Shown here: in pieces, positions 1 through 5,437 of the stretch
Position numbering within the stretch: the first letter of the stretch is position 1
Layout: every line of letters begins with the position of its first letter
NCBI GenBank assembly: GCA_048550035.1
Contig: JBLYYQ010000093.1
Span: 1 to 9,254 of the forward strand
Length of the DNA: 9,254 nucleotides
Direction: 5' to 3'
From: JBLYYQ01 sp048550035
GTDB lineage: Bacteria; Nitrospinota_A; UBA7883; JBLYYQ01
Position numbers and translations under genes: made by a program
The notes under the pieces: model-generated
What the model saw: only the letters and a program-made list of their open reading frames with translations
Databases searched by the model: none
Told to the model about the DNA's origin: nothing

Positions 1-450
1 ACGTTGAAATCTAGATTCAAAATCGGCAATACCCCACTCGATTTGAGTTATCTGATCGTCAACTGTGGCAAGTGGCATAATCTGATGGTTATAACATTGC
101 GCTATTGCATTGCCATGACCTGAAAATCGATCAATACTTTTCTTGTCTGCCTCTAGTATTCGCCTATATGTCTTTGCATCATTCTCTTCAATCCAAGCAA
201 GTAAAGTTGGACCAATATTAAAACTGATTAATTCAAAATTATTGACTATCTTTTTTATTAATCCTGCTTCATCTAAAATCCGAGCAACAGAATTTGGCGC
301 ATAACACTCTCTATTAATCCGTTCGTTCCAATCATGAAATGGAGTAGCTGAATCCTGAGTTTCAATAATATTTAGCCACGGATTTGCTCGTGGCGGTTGA
401 TAAAAATGACCATGAATCGTTAAAAATTTAGATATATTAGCTTGTTTCAA
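1..450 (-). CDS. GH57 family glycoside hydrolase (DUF3536/COG1449-like), N-terminal part, cut by window edge
   Basis: The frame is open from a TTG at 450-448 to base 1 and gives 150 residues; the C-terminal part lies outside the window. Near the start is HGHFYQPPR (residues 13-21), the first conserved region of GH57 alpha-amylase/branching-enzyme-like proteins. It is followed by the sub-family signatures HDWNERI, ECYAPN, ISFNIGPTLL, GHGNAIAQ and YNHQIMPLA, typical of the COG1449/DUF3536 branch. Members are retaining enzymes or putative enzymes acting on alpha-glucans; the substrate of this branch is not settled. The catalytic Glu and Asp lie further downstream and cannot be checked. An in-frame TGA just upstream of the TTG and the lack of any ATG before the HGHFYQPP motif make TTG the only reasonable start. 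A GAGGGG ribosome site sits 5 nt before it. The start lies 14 nt inside the end of pcm, which suggests translational coupling. Confidence 0.88.
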   Translation of the reverse strand, partial: MKQANISKFLTIHGHFYQPPRANPWLNIIETQDSATPFHDWNERINRECYAPNSVARILDEAGLIKKIVNNFELISFNIGPTLLAWIEENDAKTYRRILEADKKSIDRFSGHGNAIAQCYNHQIMPLATVDDQITQIEWGIADFESRFQR

Positions 451-1084
451 TCTTGCCCCTCATCCGTACAAATTTTACAGCAACTACTTTCTTATACTCA
501 ATAGTATTATCAACTTTATGTCCGAGCATAAAATTTTGTATATCATAACCACCAACCGGGAAAAGGATTAATCCATCTTCGGCAAGTTGAGCCTCTATCA
601 GTTTAGGTATTTTTCGTACCGATGCTGCACTAATAATTTTGTTAAATGGTGCTTTATCTAGGTAACCATAGAAACCATCTTGGTTGATAACAGAGATATT
701 ATTAAAACCTAATTGCTTCAATAATGCAGCTGCTTTGCGTGCGAGATCAGGATTGATTTCGATAGAGTGTACATTCTTAACTAAGCAAGAAAATACTGCT
801 GCTTGATAACCAGAGCCAGCTCCGATCTCTAACAGGTTATCGTCGGCTGATAACTGCAAGAGCTCAGCTGCTAATGCTACAATATATGGCTGACTTATTG
901 TCTGACCGTCACCTATCGGTAGCGGTGAATCATCGTATGCTTTTTCTCGTACTGAGTGAGGGACAAATTTTTCACGATCTACATAGCGCATTGCTTTTAA
1001 GATCGATTCTGTTGTTATGCCACGCTTATATAAATCCTCTTGTAGCATCTTTTCTTTTGCTGCGACTAATATATCATCCATCAT
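437..1084 (-). CDS. pcm: Protein-L-isoaspartate O-methyltransferase
   Basis: This 215-residue protein has the normal length for a bacterial PCMT. The enzyme uses S-adenosylmethionine to methylate L-isoaspartyl residues in aged proteins so that they can return to normal aspartate; it acts in the cytoplasm. Visible signatures are PLPIGDGQTISQPYIVA (residues 54-70), which holds the family's active-site segment, and LLEIGAGSGYQAA (84-96), the SAM-binding motif I. NQDGFYGY and the PVGG segment near 176-179 follow in the usual order. The N-terminus (KRGI, then FVP) also matches the family. Two ATG codons lie in tandem at 1084 and 1081; I keep the first. No clear Shine-Dalgarno is seen. The last 14 nt overlap the downstream GH57 gene, and the GH57 ribosome site lies within the last pcm codons. 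The role is clear; linkage to a GH57 gene is not explained by known function. Confidence 0.96.
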   Translation of the reverse strand: MMDDILVAAKEKMLQEDLYKRGITTESILKAMRYVDREKFVPHSVREKAYDDSPLPIGDGQTISQPYIVALAAELLQLSADDNLLEIGAGSGYQAAVFSCLVKNVHSIEINPDLARKAAALLKQLGFNNISVINQDGFYGYLDKAPFNKIISAASVRKIPKLIEAQLAEDGLILFPVGGYDIQNFMLGHKVDNTIEYKKVVAVKFVRMRGKIETS

Positions 1085-1192
1085 AAGATATTAGTTTAGT
1101 TTGAATGCTAAAACTATTCTTTTTAAGACAGAATGGCAAAGCTAATGATGATTAACGATCTACTACAAGGTTTTACCCTTTTTTAGGCTATA

Positions 1193-1588
1193 TTAAAGTA
1201 GAAGTTTATTACGGATAAGCCACTCTTTTTCATCAAAGCGTTGAGCTGCATACTCGCGAAATGCTAACTCCTTTTCAGAAAGCTTCTTACCTTCGTCAAG
1301 TAGTGCAGGCGCAATAGATTTGACCTTTTCCTTTACGACTTTCTTCGTAGGTTTAAGGTTCGAATCGCTATTTTGCCCTGTTGTGGACTTAGTTTTTACT
1401 AACTTTATCCCCATCGATTCAGCAAGATTTTTTACTTTGATAGTCATTACCATCAACGAGGTGACATCTAGCTGCTCTTTGCCAGTGATTTTATTTACTG
1501 CGGCACGAACAACAGGATCACGAAGCATTGCTTCAACTATTGCTTTAGATAGCGCCTCAATATCTTTATCGGGTTTCTTTTCAGACAT
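1193..1588 (-). CDS. Hypothetical protein, 131 residues, Lys-rich linker
   Basis: I do not recognise this family. The protein is soluble with no signal peptide or membrane segment. The N-terminal half (residues 8-65) looks helical (EALSKAIVEAMLRDPVVRAAVNKI, then a Met-rich helix near 44-60). A polar, Lys-rich linker (66-92) follows. The C-terminal part (93-131) has another helical stretch, KELAFREYAAQRFDEKEW. The two-part layout could suit a small adaptor or nucleic-acid-associated protein, but that is a guess. ATG at 1588 has no obvious Shine-Dalgarno; a promoter-like pair lies 32 nt upstream. It is separated by 111 nt from nfo upstream and 108 nt from pcm downstream, so it may be its own transcription unit. 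Codon use resembles its neighbours, which supports it as a real gene over the antisense frame. Confidence 0.72.
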   Translation of the reverse strand: MSEKKPDKDIEALSKAIVEAMLRDPVVRAAVNKITGKEQLDVTSLMVMTIKVKNLAESMGIKLVKTKSTTGQNSDSNLKPTKKVVKEKVKSIAPALLDEGKKLSEKELAFREYAAQRFDEKEWLIRNKLLL

Positions 1589-1619
1589 GATTTAACACAA
1601 AATAATTGGAACTATCTGT

Positions 1620-1648
1620 ATAGTAGCAATATTTTTGGCAAATGTCTA
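1620..1648 (-). promoter_or_regulatory. Candidate sigma70-type promoter for the 131-residue gene
   Basis: Read on the minus strand there is TAGACA (1648-1643, 5/6 match to TTGACA), a 17-nt spacer, and TACTAT (1625-1620, 4/6 match to TATAAT). A start near 1613 would leave a leader of about 25 nt before the ATG at 1588. This rests on motif match and spacing alone, in AT-rich sequence where chance matches are common. Confidence 0.38.
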
Positions 1649-1699
1649 CAAAAATAAATATATTATAGCTAATCATCGCTTCAGAAATAGATTTGAATA

Positions 1700-2578
1700 C
1701 TATTTTGTAATATATGATTTTAGCCTAGCAAGATTAAGTAAATCTGCTTTATTATCAATACCTTTTGGAGTTTCCAATATCATTGGAGTATTAAAAAAAC
1801 GTTCATCATTTAGGAGCAATTTAAATGGCTCAGGACCTAACATCCCTTCTCCTATATGTTCATGTCGATCTACTCGACTGCTAAGAGGCTTTTTGCTATC
1901 ATTTATATGAAATAGCTTTAGATACTCTAGTCCAATAGCTGAGTCAAAGCTTGCAAAAGTTTTCTTATAACTTGCCAGAGTTGAAAAATCATAGCCAGCT
2001 GCATAGACATGACAGGTATCAAAACAGACAGAAACCTTCTCTTTCCTATCTACTCTATCGATTATGTTGCCAATCTGCTCAAAGGTATAGCCAAGATTGG
2101 TTCCTTGACCTGCCGTTGTTTCAATCGCAAGATTTACTTTTAGGTCTGCTCGTTTAGCAAATACTTGATTTAGCGAATCTGCTACCCGTTCTACACCAAT
2201 CTCTTCGCCAGCACCTAAATGTGAGCCAGGGTGAAACACAAGATAAGGAACTCCCAATAGATCTGCACGATCAACCTCATCTATGAAGGCATTGAGCGAC
2301 TTCTCATGTTTAACGGGATCTTCTGATGCAAGATTTATCAAATAGCTATCATGAATTGCAACAACATCAACTTTGAATTTGTCGATATTGGACCTGAATT
2401 TTTCTATATCAGTTTCAGTTAATGGAGCTGCGCGCCACTGATTAGAATTTTTCGAAAATATTTGAATAGCTCTGCAACCAACATTTGCGCCACGCTCAAC
2501 GGCATTAAAGAGACCTTTCGCAATTGACATATGTGCACCAAACGGCCTACTATCAAAGTCATTGATGATTTTGGACAT
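1700..2578 (-). CDS. nfo: Deoxyribonuclease IV (AP endonuclease, Nfo family)
   Basis: The 292-residue protein matches endonuclease IV along its length. The enzyme cuts DNA 5' of abasic sites and removes blocked 3' ends left by oxidative damage, as part of base excision repair, using a trinuclear zinc centre. All nine metal ligands known from E. coli Nfo have counterparts: H76 (IHDSY), H116 (VFHPGSH), E153 (AIETTAG), D187 and H190 (CFDTCH), H224 (FHINDSK), D237 and H239 (VDRHEH) and E269 (ILETPKG). The protein should therefore be active. The ATG at 2578 is the only good start before FGAHMSIAKG. It has no visible Shine-Dalgarno and lies just 22 nt past a hairpin terminator, leaving no room for a separate promoter. 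Expression probably depends on read-through from the peroxiredoxin gene. The pairing with a peroxidase fits an oxidative-damage role. Confidence 0.97.
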   Translation of the reverse strand: MSKIINDFDSRPFGAHMSIAKGLFNAVERGANVGCRAIQIFSKNSNQWRAAPLTETDIEKFRSNIDKFKVDVVAIHDSYLINLASEDPVKHEKSLNAFIDEVDRADLLGVPYLVFHPGSHLGAGEEIGVERVADSLNQVFAKRADLKVNLAIETTAGQGTNLGYTFEQIGNIIDRVDRKEKVSVCFDTCHVYAAGYDFSTLASYKKTFASFDSAIGLEYLKLFHINDSKKPLSSRVDRHEHIGEGMLGPEPFKLLLNDERFFNTPMILETPKGIDNKADLLNLARLKSYITK

Positions 2579-2587
2579 AGCAGATTC

Positions 2588-2632
2588 TAAAAATATAAGA
2601 AAGCTACTAAGCCTAAGTGCACTTAGTAGCTT
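2588..2632 (-). terminator. Hairpin terminator between peroxiredoxin and nfo, with nested palindrome
   Basis: A perfect 11-bp inverted repeat, AAGCTACTAAG (2601-2611) and CTTAGTAGCTT (2622-2632), has a 10-nt loop. On the minus strand it is followed by a T-rich run (2600-2588), as expected for Rho-independent termination after the peroxiredoxin stop. The plus-strand side is also T-rich (TTCTTTTATT), so it could act in both directions. The loop and one arm form a second perfect palindrome, CTAAGTGCACTTAG (2613-2626), which cannot fold together with the outer stem. Confidence 0.75.
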
Positions 2633-2645
2633 CTTTTATTATAAA

Positions 2646-3236
2646 CTACTTATTATGTTTCGAGAACCACTCCATTGAGTCCTTAGGGTCTGCTTTCATT
2701 GTATCAGATCCTTCAGTCCAATCGGCAGGGCAGACTTCTCCTGTCCTATCTACTGTTTGGATGGCAGTTAGCACCCTTAATGTCTCATTAACCGATCTAC
2801 CTATCCCAAGATCGTTAACCACTTCATATCTTACTACCTGAGCCGGATCAATAATATATAGTCCGCGTAATGTTATTCCGGCTGGAAGTAATACACCATA
2901 GTCTCGCCCAATATCCTTTGTTAGATCAGCTAGTAATGGATGATTGAGTTTGCCTAATCCACCTTTACTGCGTGGGGTGTTAATCCATGATAAATGTGAA
3001 AATTTACTATCAACAGAACAACCAAGGACAGTAGTCCCAAGCTTTTCAAACTTACTGACTGCATCAGACATTGCAGTTATCTCTGTTGGACAAACAAAAG
3101 TATAATCTAATGGGTAAAAATATAGTACGACCCATTTATCCTTATAATCAGACAATGATAGGTTATCATTGAAACTGCCGTCTGGCATTACTGCTGATGT
3201 TGTAAATTGTGGTGCATTTTTTTGTACTAATGACAT
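2646..3236 (-). CDS. Two-Cys peroxiredoxin (Prx1/AhpC family)
   Basis: A 196-residue cytoplasmic thiol peroxidase that reduces hydrogen peroxide, organic peroxides or peroxynitrite using thioredoxin or an AhpF-type reductase; no reductase gene is visible here. The active-site segment PLDYTFVCPTE gives the Pro, Thr46 and peroxidatic Cys49. The resolving Cys169 sits in GEVCPADW, as in typical two-Cys enzymes. A further Cys73 is in LGCSVDS. The GGLG motif (92-95), linked to sensitivity to over-oxidation, is present, but the C-terminal YF pair that goes with it is replaced by WF (190-191). The ATG at 3236 has a good GGAG site 7 nt upstream (3247-3244) and a promoter-like pair beyond it. It lies 78 nt downstream of the TIGR02757 gene and is followed by a hairpin terminator and nfo. 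Confidence 0.96.
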   Translation of the reverse strand: MSLVQKNAPQFTTSAVMPDGSFNDNLSLSDYKDKWVVLYFYPLDYTFVCPTEITAMSDAVSKFEKLGTTVLGCSVDSKFSHLSWINTPRSKGGLGKLNHPLLADLTKDIGRDYGVLLPAGITLRGLYIIDPAQVVRYEVVNDLGIGRSVNETLRVLTAIQTVDRTGEVCPADWTEGSDTMKADPKDSMEWFSKHNK

Positions 3237-3265
3237 TTTTAATCTCCAATCCCTATGATATTAAG

Positions 3266-3295
3266 TTAATAATTACTTATTCTATACTTAGTCAA
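3266..3295 (-). promoter_or_regulatory. Candidate promoter of the peroxiredoxin gene
   Basis: On the minus strand TTGACT (3295-3290, 5/6 match to the -35 consensus) and TATTAA (3271-3266, 4/6 match to the -10) are 18 nt apart in the 78-nt gap upstream of the peroxiredoxin ATG. An A/T-only stem (A-run, then T-run near 3296-3314) lies directly upstream, after the stop of the TIGR02757 gene. I saw no clear OxyR or PerR operator. Confidence 0.42.
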
Positions 3296-3314
3296 AAAAA
3301 ATGCTATAGTTTTT

Positions 3315-4160
3315 TTACAGTTTTTTACATATTTTTTCAAATTTACAGATTACACATTTATCAAGGTAGCTTTTTTTAGTGCAGTAGCCAAGTTTACCAT
3401 AAGAGCAGAGTGCGAAATCATATTTTACTGGATCAGATTTATCGAGCTGTTTTAGATAATCTGTCAACAGTAATGCTGACTGCAAATTATTAGAGACTCC
3501 TTCTAACATTCCTAATCGTCTTGCAATTCGTCCAACATGGATATCTAGCGGGATAATTAATCGCTCTTTTTCTACATAATTTTTCCAAAAACCAGAATCG
3601 ATTCGATCATCTCGAACCATCCATCGCAAGAATAGATTAAGACGCTTTAGGGGGCTTGATTGAGAACTAGGAAGTAGGTGATTGAACGATCGGTTATCTT
3701 GATTTGCATATTCTTTTAGCCTGATTGCAAAATTTCTCAATCCTATAATTGCGTTAGCTGATTGACTTTTATCAGATTCTAAAAATAGATTAAGGAGTGT
3801 TCCATGCTTTTTGCGGGCAACAGCAATTCCTCTCATCAAGCCAAAAAGGTCTGCTCTATCATTGAATCGATATTTAAACCTTGGCATCCAATTTTTTGAC
3901 TCATTTTCAATGAAATTATCGCAAAATTTCGCAGGTGACGGTTGCATCTCCTTTAATATAGCTGCAACATTCTTTTCGATCAAAGCTGCACGGCCATAGG
4001 CAAATACACTACCTATCAGTGCCGCCACCTCGGCATCGTCACTATTTACAAGGTATGGCTCAATTGCAAATAGTGGATCAGGAGATAAAAAAGTACGGTC
4101 AAACCTTTTTACTAAACCATCTAGCAACGGTCTGATTATTTCTGGGTCTGTTAGTGCCAT
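3315..4160 (-). CDS. TIGR02757/DUF2400 family protein with C-terminal Cys cluster
   Basis: The 281-residue protein carries the family hallmarks: SVFAYGRAALIEKN (51-64), the HLLP...S.LKRLNLFLRWMVRDDRID block (161-188), IIPLDIHVGRIARRLGML (202-219) and YDFALCSYG (247-255). The family has no established function that I know of. IPLDIHVGRIARRLG resembles the segment with the catalytic aspartate in HhH-GPD DNA glycosylases (VDTHV.RV..RLG in MutY/EndoIII-type enzymes), which would place D206 at that position. The last 22 residues hold C260-X8-C269-X2-C272-X5-C278, close to the C-X6-C-X2-C-X5-C iron-sulfur loop of EndoIII. A DNA repair or DNA-binding role is therefore a reasonable inference. There is no signal peptide or membrane segment. 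ATG at 4160 has no Shine-Dalgarno, and the upstream gene ends 38 nt away, so they may be co-transcribed. Peroxiredoxin and nfo follow downstream. Confidence 0.87.
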   Translation of the reverse strand: MALTDPEIIRPLLDGLVKRFDRTFLSPDPLFAIEPYLVNSDDAEVAALIGSVFAYGRAALIEKNVAAILKEMQPSPAKFCDNFIENESKNWMPRFKYRFNDRADLFGLMRGIAVARKKHGTLLNLFLESDKSQSANAIIGLRNFAIRLKEYANQDNRSFNHLLPSSQSSPLKRLNLFLRWMVRDDRIDSGFWKNYVEKERLIIPLDIHVGRIARRLGMLEGVSNNLQSALLLTDYLKQLDKSDPVKYDFALCSYGKLGYCTKKSYLDKCVICKFEKICKKL

Positions 4161-4171
4161 TCAATAAATAG

Positions 4172-4191
4172 TTAAAGCTACTAAGCTTTAA
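4172..4191 (-). terminator. Small AT-rich hairpin between two minus-strand genes
   Basis: TTAAAGCT (4172-4179) and AGCTTTAA (4184-4191) form a perfect 8-bp stem with a 4-nt loop, in the 38-nt gap after the Lys/Ala/Glu-rich gene. The minus-strand downstream side (CTATTTATTGA) is only moderately T-rich and runs into the next ATG, so it is at best a weak terminator or an attenuating leader hairpin. It contains the 11-mer AAGCTACTAAG (4175-4185), which also forms the left arm of the terminator at 2601-2611. Confidence 0.3.
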
Positions 4192-4198
4192 AATAGAA

Positions 4199-4600
4199 TT
4201 AGCTTTCACTCTTTTCATCTTTTACAGCTTCGTCTTTAACATTGACTTCAGCTTTTGCCGCTTCTGCTACTTTTTCGTTAGCAACCATCTCCTTTTTTGC
4301 TGCTTCCTCAGCCTCTGCAGCAGCTTTTGCCGCTTTTGCAGCCTCAGCCGCTTTTTCGCTAGCAATCAGCTCCTTTTTTGCTGTTTTTTCGTTCTTTTTA
4401 GCACTATTTGTTTCTTGAGACTTCTTGTTATCTGCTGTTACCGCAAGCTTGCTCTTAACGATCCGTAACTTTCGCATAGAACGCTTTAACCGTTTGCGGG
4501 TTGATCTTATTTGCCTATGGTTCTCATCGGTCACATCGCCAAAAGCGGACAACTTTAACTTTGTTCGCTCAATTTTTTTCTGCAGTGATTCTAATATCAT
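4199..4600 (-). CDS. Lys/Ala/Glu-rich hypothetical protein with internal duplication
   Basis: I prefer the ATG at 4600-4598, which gives 133 residues and has a strong GAGGGAG ribosome site just upstream. A TTG 12 nt further out would overlap that site. The N-terminal part (about residues 1-55) is basic (SLQKKIERTKLKL, RSTRKRLKRSMRKLRIVKSKL) and probably helical. The rest is low-complexity Lys/Ala/Glu, predicted to be an extended helix or disordered, ending in an acidic tail (KDEAVKDEKSES). Two copies of a similar block, KKELIASEKAAEAAKA and KKEMVANEKVAEAAKA, show an internal duplication with a 27-codon offset. There is no signal peptide or membrane helix. Such composition is seen in histone H1-like proteins, TolA-like linkers and RNA-binding extensions. 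None of these can be chosen from sequence alone. It heads the minus-strand group that continues into the TIGR02757 gene. Confidence 0.75.
   Translation of the reverse strand: MILESLQKKIERTKLKLSAFGDVTDENHRQIRSTRKRLKRSMRKLRIVKSKLAVTADNKKSQETNSAKKNEKTAKKELIASEKAAEAAKAAKAAAEAEEAAKKEMVANEKVAEAAKAEVNVKDEAVKDEKSES
4251..4383 (-). repeat. Imperfect direct repeat, 52-nt units, inside the Lys/Ala/Glu-rich gene
   Basis: Bases 4251-4302 and 4332-4383 match at 44 of 52 positions by direct comparison. The offset of 81 nt is a multiple of three, so the duplication keeps the reading frame. Most differences fall in third codon positions or give conservative changes, which suggests an older duplication kept under selection for composition. 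Confidence 0.75.
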
Positions 4601-4640
4601 AATCTCCCTCAAATTTTTATATTCTAAAGCTTAACATAAT

Positions 4641-4669
4641 AGTATATAATATCTATTTGCAATAGTAAA
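4641..4669 (-). promoter_or_regulatory. Candidate promoter of the Lys/Ala/Glu-rich gene
   Basis: Minus-strand TTTACT (4669-4664) and TATACT (4646-4641, 5/6 match to TATAAT) are separated by exactly 17 nt. Transcription would begin near 4634, about 34 nt before the chosen ATG at 4600. It overlaps the candidate promoter facing the other way, in an 82-nt divergent gap. Confidence 0.45.
4645..4650 (+). promoter_or_regulatory. Perfect TATAAT -10 box facing the plus-strand orphan
   Basis: A consensus TATAAT lies 32 nt before the ATG at 4683. No good -35 box is found at 16-18 nt upstream (ATTCTAAAG region), so an activator or another sigma arrangement may be needed, or the match is chance. It overlaps the minus-strand -10 box by two bases, so the two promoters would compete. 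Confidence 0.33.
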
Positions 4670-4682
4670 TTAGGTTAATTAT

Positions 4683-5015
4683 ATGAGTTTCTTAAGCAGC
4701 ATTAATACCAAGATGCGGATCGATACGATTAAAATATTACTCCGCAATCATAAAGGACTAGAGTCAAAACTGATAATCGACAGCAGTTTTAATACATCGG
4801 CGACTATCGAGACTCTAGATTTGATAGAGCCTCAACTAACACTCGCAGCTGTTGCGTGGGATTTTTGGAATGGTGGGGGAGAGGCTGAGATGGATAAGAT
4901 CTTAAATCTTCTACCTCAAGATGATTTTGATGCGTTCATTGATGCGCTCCTTGAATATCGGATTGCAAGAAATAAAATCAGAACAATTCACCTTGAGAAT
5001 AAGCAACATACTTAA
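4683..5015 (+). CDS. Hypothetical protein, 110 residues, only plus-strand gene
   Basis: I do not recognise this family. The sequence alternates hydrophobic and charged residues like a folded soluble protein: a short N-terminal helix with TIKILLRNHKGL, a middle helix around LIEPQLTLAAVAWDFWNGGG (residues 47-66), an acidic helix pair EMDKILNLLPQDDFDAFIDALLEYRIARNKIRTI, and a polar end. There is no signal peptide or clear membrane helix. ATG at 4683 has a weak AGG site 8 nt upstream and a TATAAT box in the divergent gap. A second in-frame ATG lies 30 nt later. The minus strand offers no competing frame here, which supports this as the real gene. It is divergent from the Lys/Ala/Glu-rich gene and convergent with the DUF190 gene, 56 nt from its stop. 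No strong terminator is seen in that gap, only a 5-bp stem near 5060. Confidence 0.68.
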   Translation: MSFLSSINTKMRIDTIKILLRNHKGLESKLIIDSSFNTSATIETLDLIEPQLTLAAVAWDFWNGGGEAEMDKILNLLPQDDFDAFIDALLEYRIARNKIRTIHLENKQHT

Positions 5016-5071
5016 AGGTATCTACTTGCTAAAATTGAGGTTTCCTGAAAGCTTGATAATTAGGTTCTAAT

Positions 5072-5437
5072 CTATTTTAAGAGCTGATCTGTTGAATTGT
5101 CAGCATAGCATTTCATTTTGACAGGCATCAGTGCAATTGTTCCACCACATTTAGCCTTTGCAAAAATGTTGTCTAGCTCAGTGACAAATTTTGAAATATG
5201 ATCTTCTTTATCGACAATTTCTATAACTAGCGGCAGATCTTCTGCGATCCGGAGTAGCTTTGCTGTATGGGTATCTCCTGCTTGACCAAAACTTGCAACT
5301 CCCCTTACTATTGTTGCACCCATCAGTCCAGATTTTTTTGCCATTGTAAGTATCAGATCATAAATTGGTGCAGATTCCAAACAGTCTGCTTCACCAATAA
5401 AAATTCTGAGGAGTACTCCATCTTTCATTCTGCTCAT
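5072..5437 (-). CDS. DUF190 PII-like protein
   Basis: Starting at the ATG at 5437-5435, the protein has 121 residues, the usual size. The order of motifs is that of DUF190: LLRIFIGEAD, PIYDLILTMAKKSGLMGATIVRG, SFGQAGDTHTAKLLRIAEDLPLVIEIVDKEDHISKF and ending CGGTIALMPVKM. The fold is like PII signal proteins: a trimeric cytoplasmic ferredoxin-like unit thought to bind a small ligand and act on a neighbouring transporter. DUF190 genes often sit beside crcB. The start is decided by a GGGAGG site about 5 nt upstream and by a 4-nt ATGA overlap with the crcB stop, a classic sign of coupled translation. A longer reading would add 25 residues that overlap crcB and match nothing in the family. A modulating role for CrcB is inferred, not shown. 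Confidence 0.9.
   Translation of the reverse strand: MSRMKDGVLLRIFIGEADCLESAPIYDLILTMAKKSGLMGATIVRGVASFGQAGDTHTAKLLRIAEDLPLVIEIVDKEDHISKFVTELDNIFAKAKCGGTIALMPVKMKCYADNSTDQLLK

Noticed and set aside
874..1086. Plus-strand open frame opposite pcm
   Set aside because: It is antisense to a well-conserved enzyme and shows no domain, ribosome site or promoter.
1085..1192. Promoter or terminator before pcm
   Set aside because: TTGCCA with a 17-nt spacer leads only to TAGTTT (3/6), and the AAGG/CCTT stem is 4 bp; neither is convincing.
4601..4612. TTG start for the Lys/Ala/Glu-rich protein
   Set aside because: The TTG overlaps the GAGGGAG site that serves the ATG at 4600.
5016..5071. Convergent terminator between the orphan and DUF190
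   Set aside because: Only a 5-bp ATTAG/CTAAT stem with a 3-nt loop is present, too weak to call.
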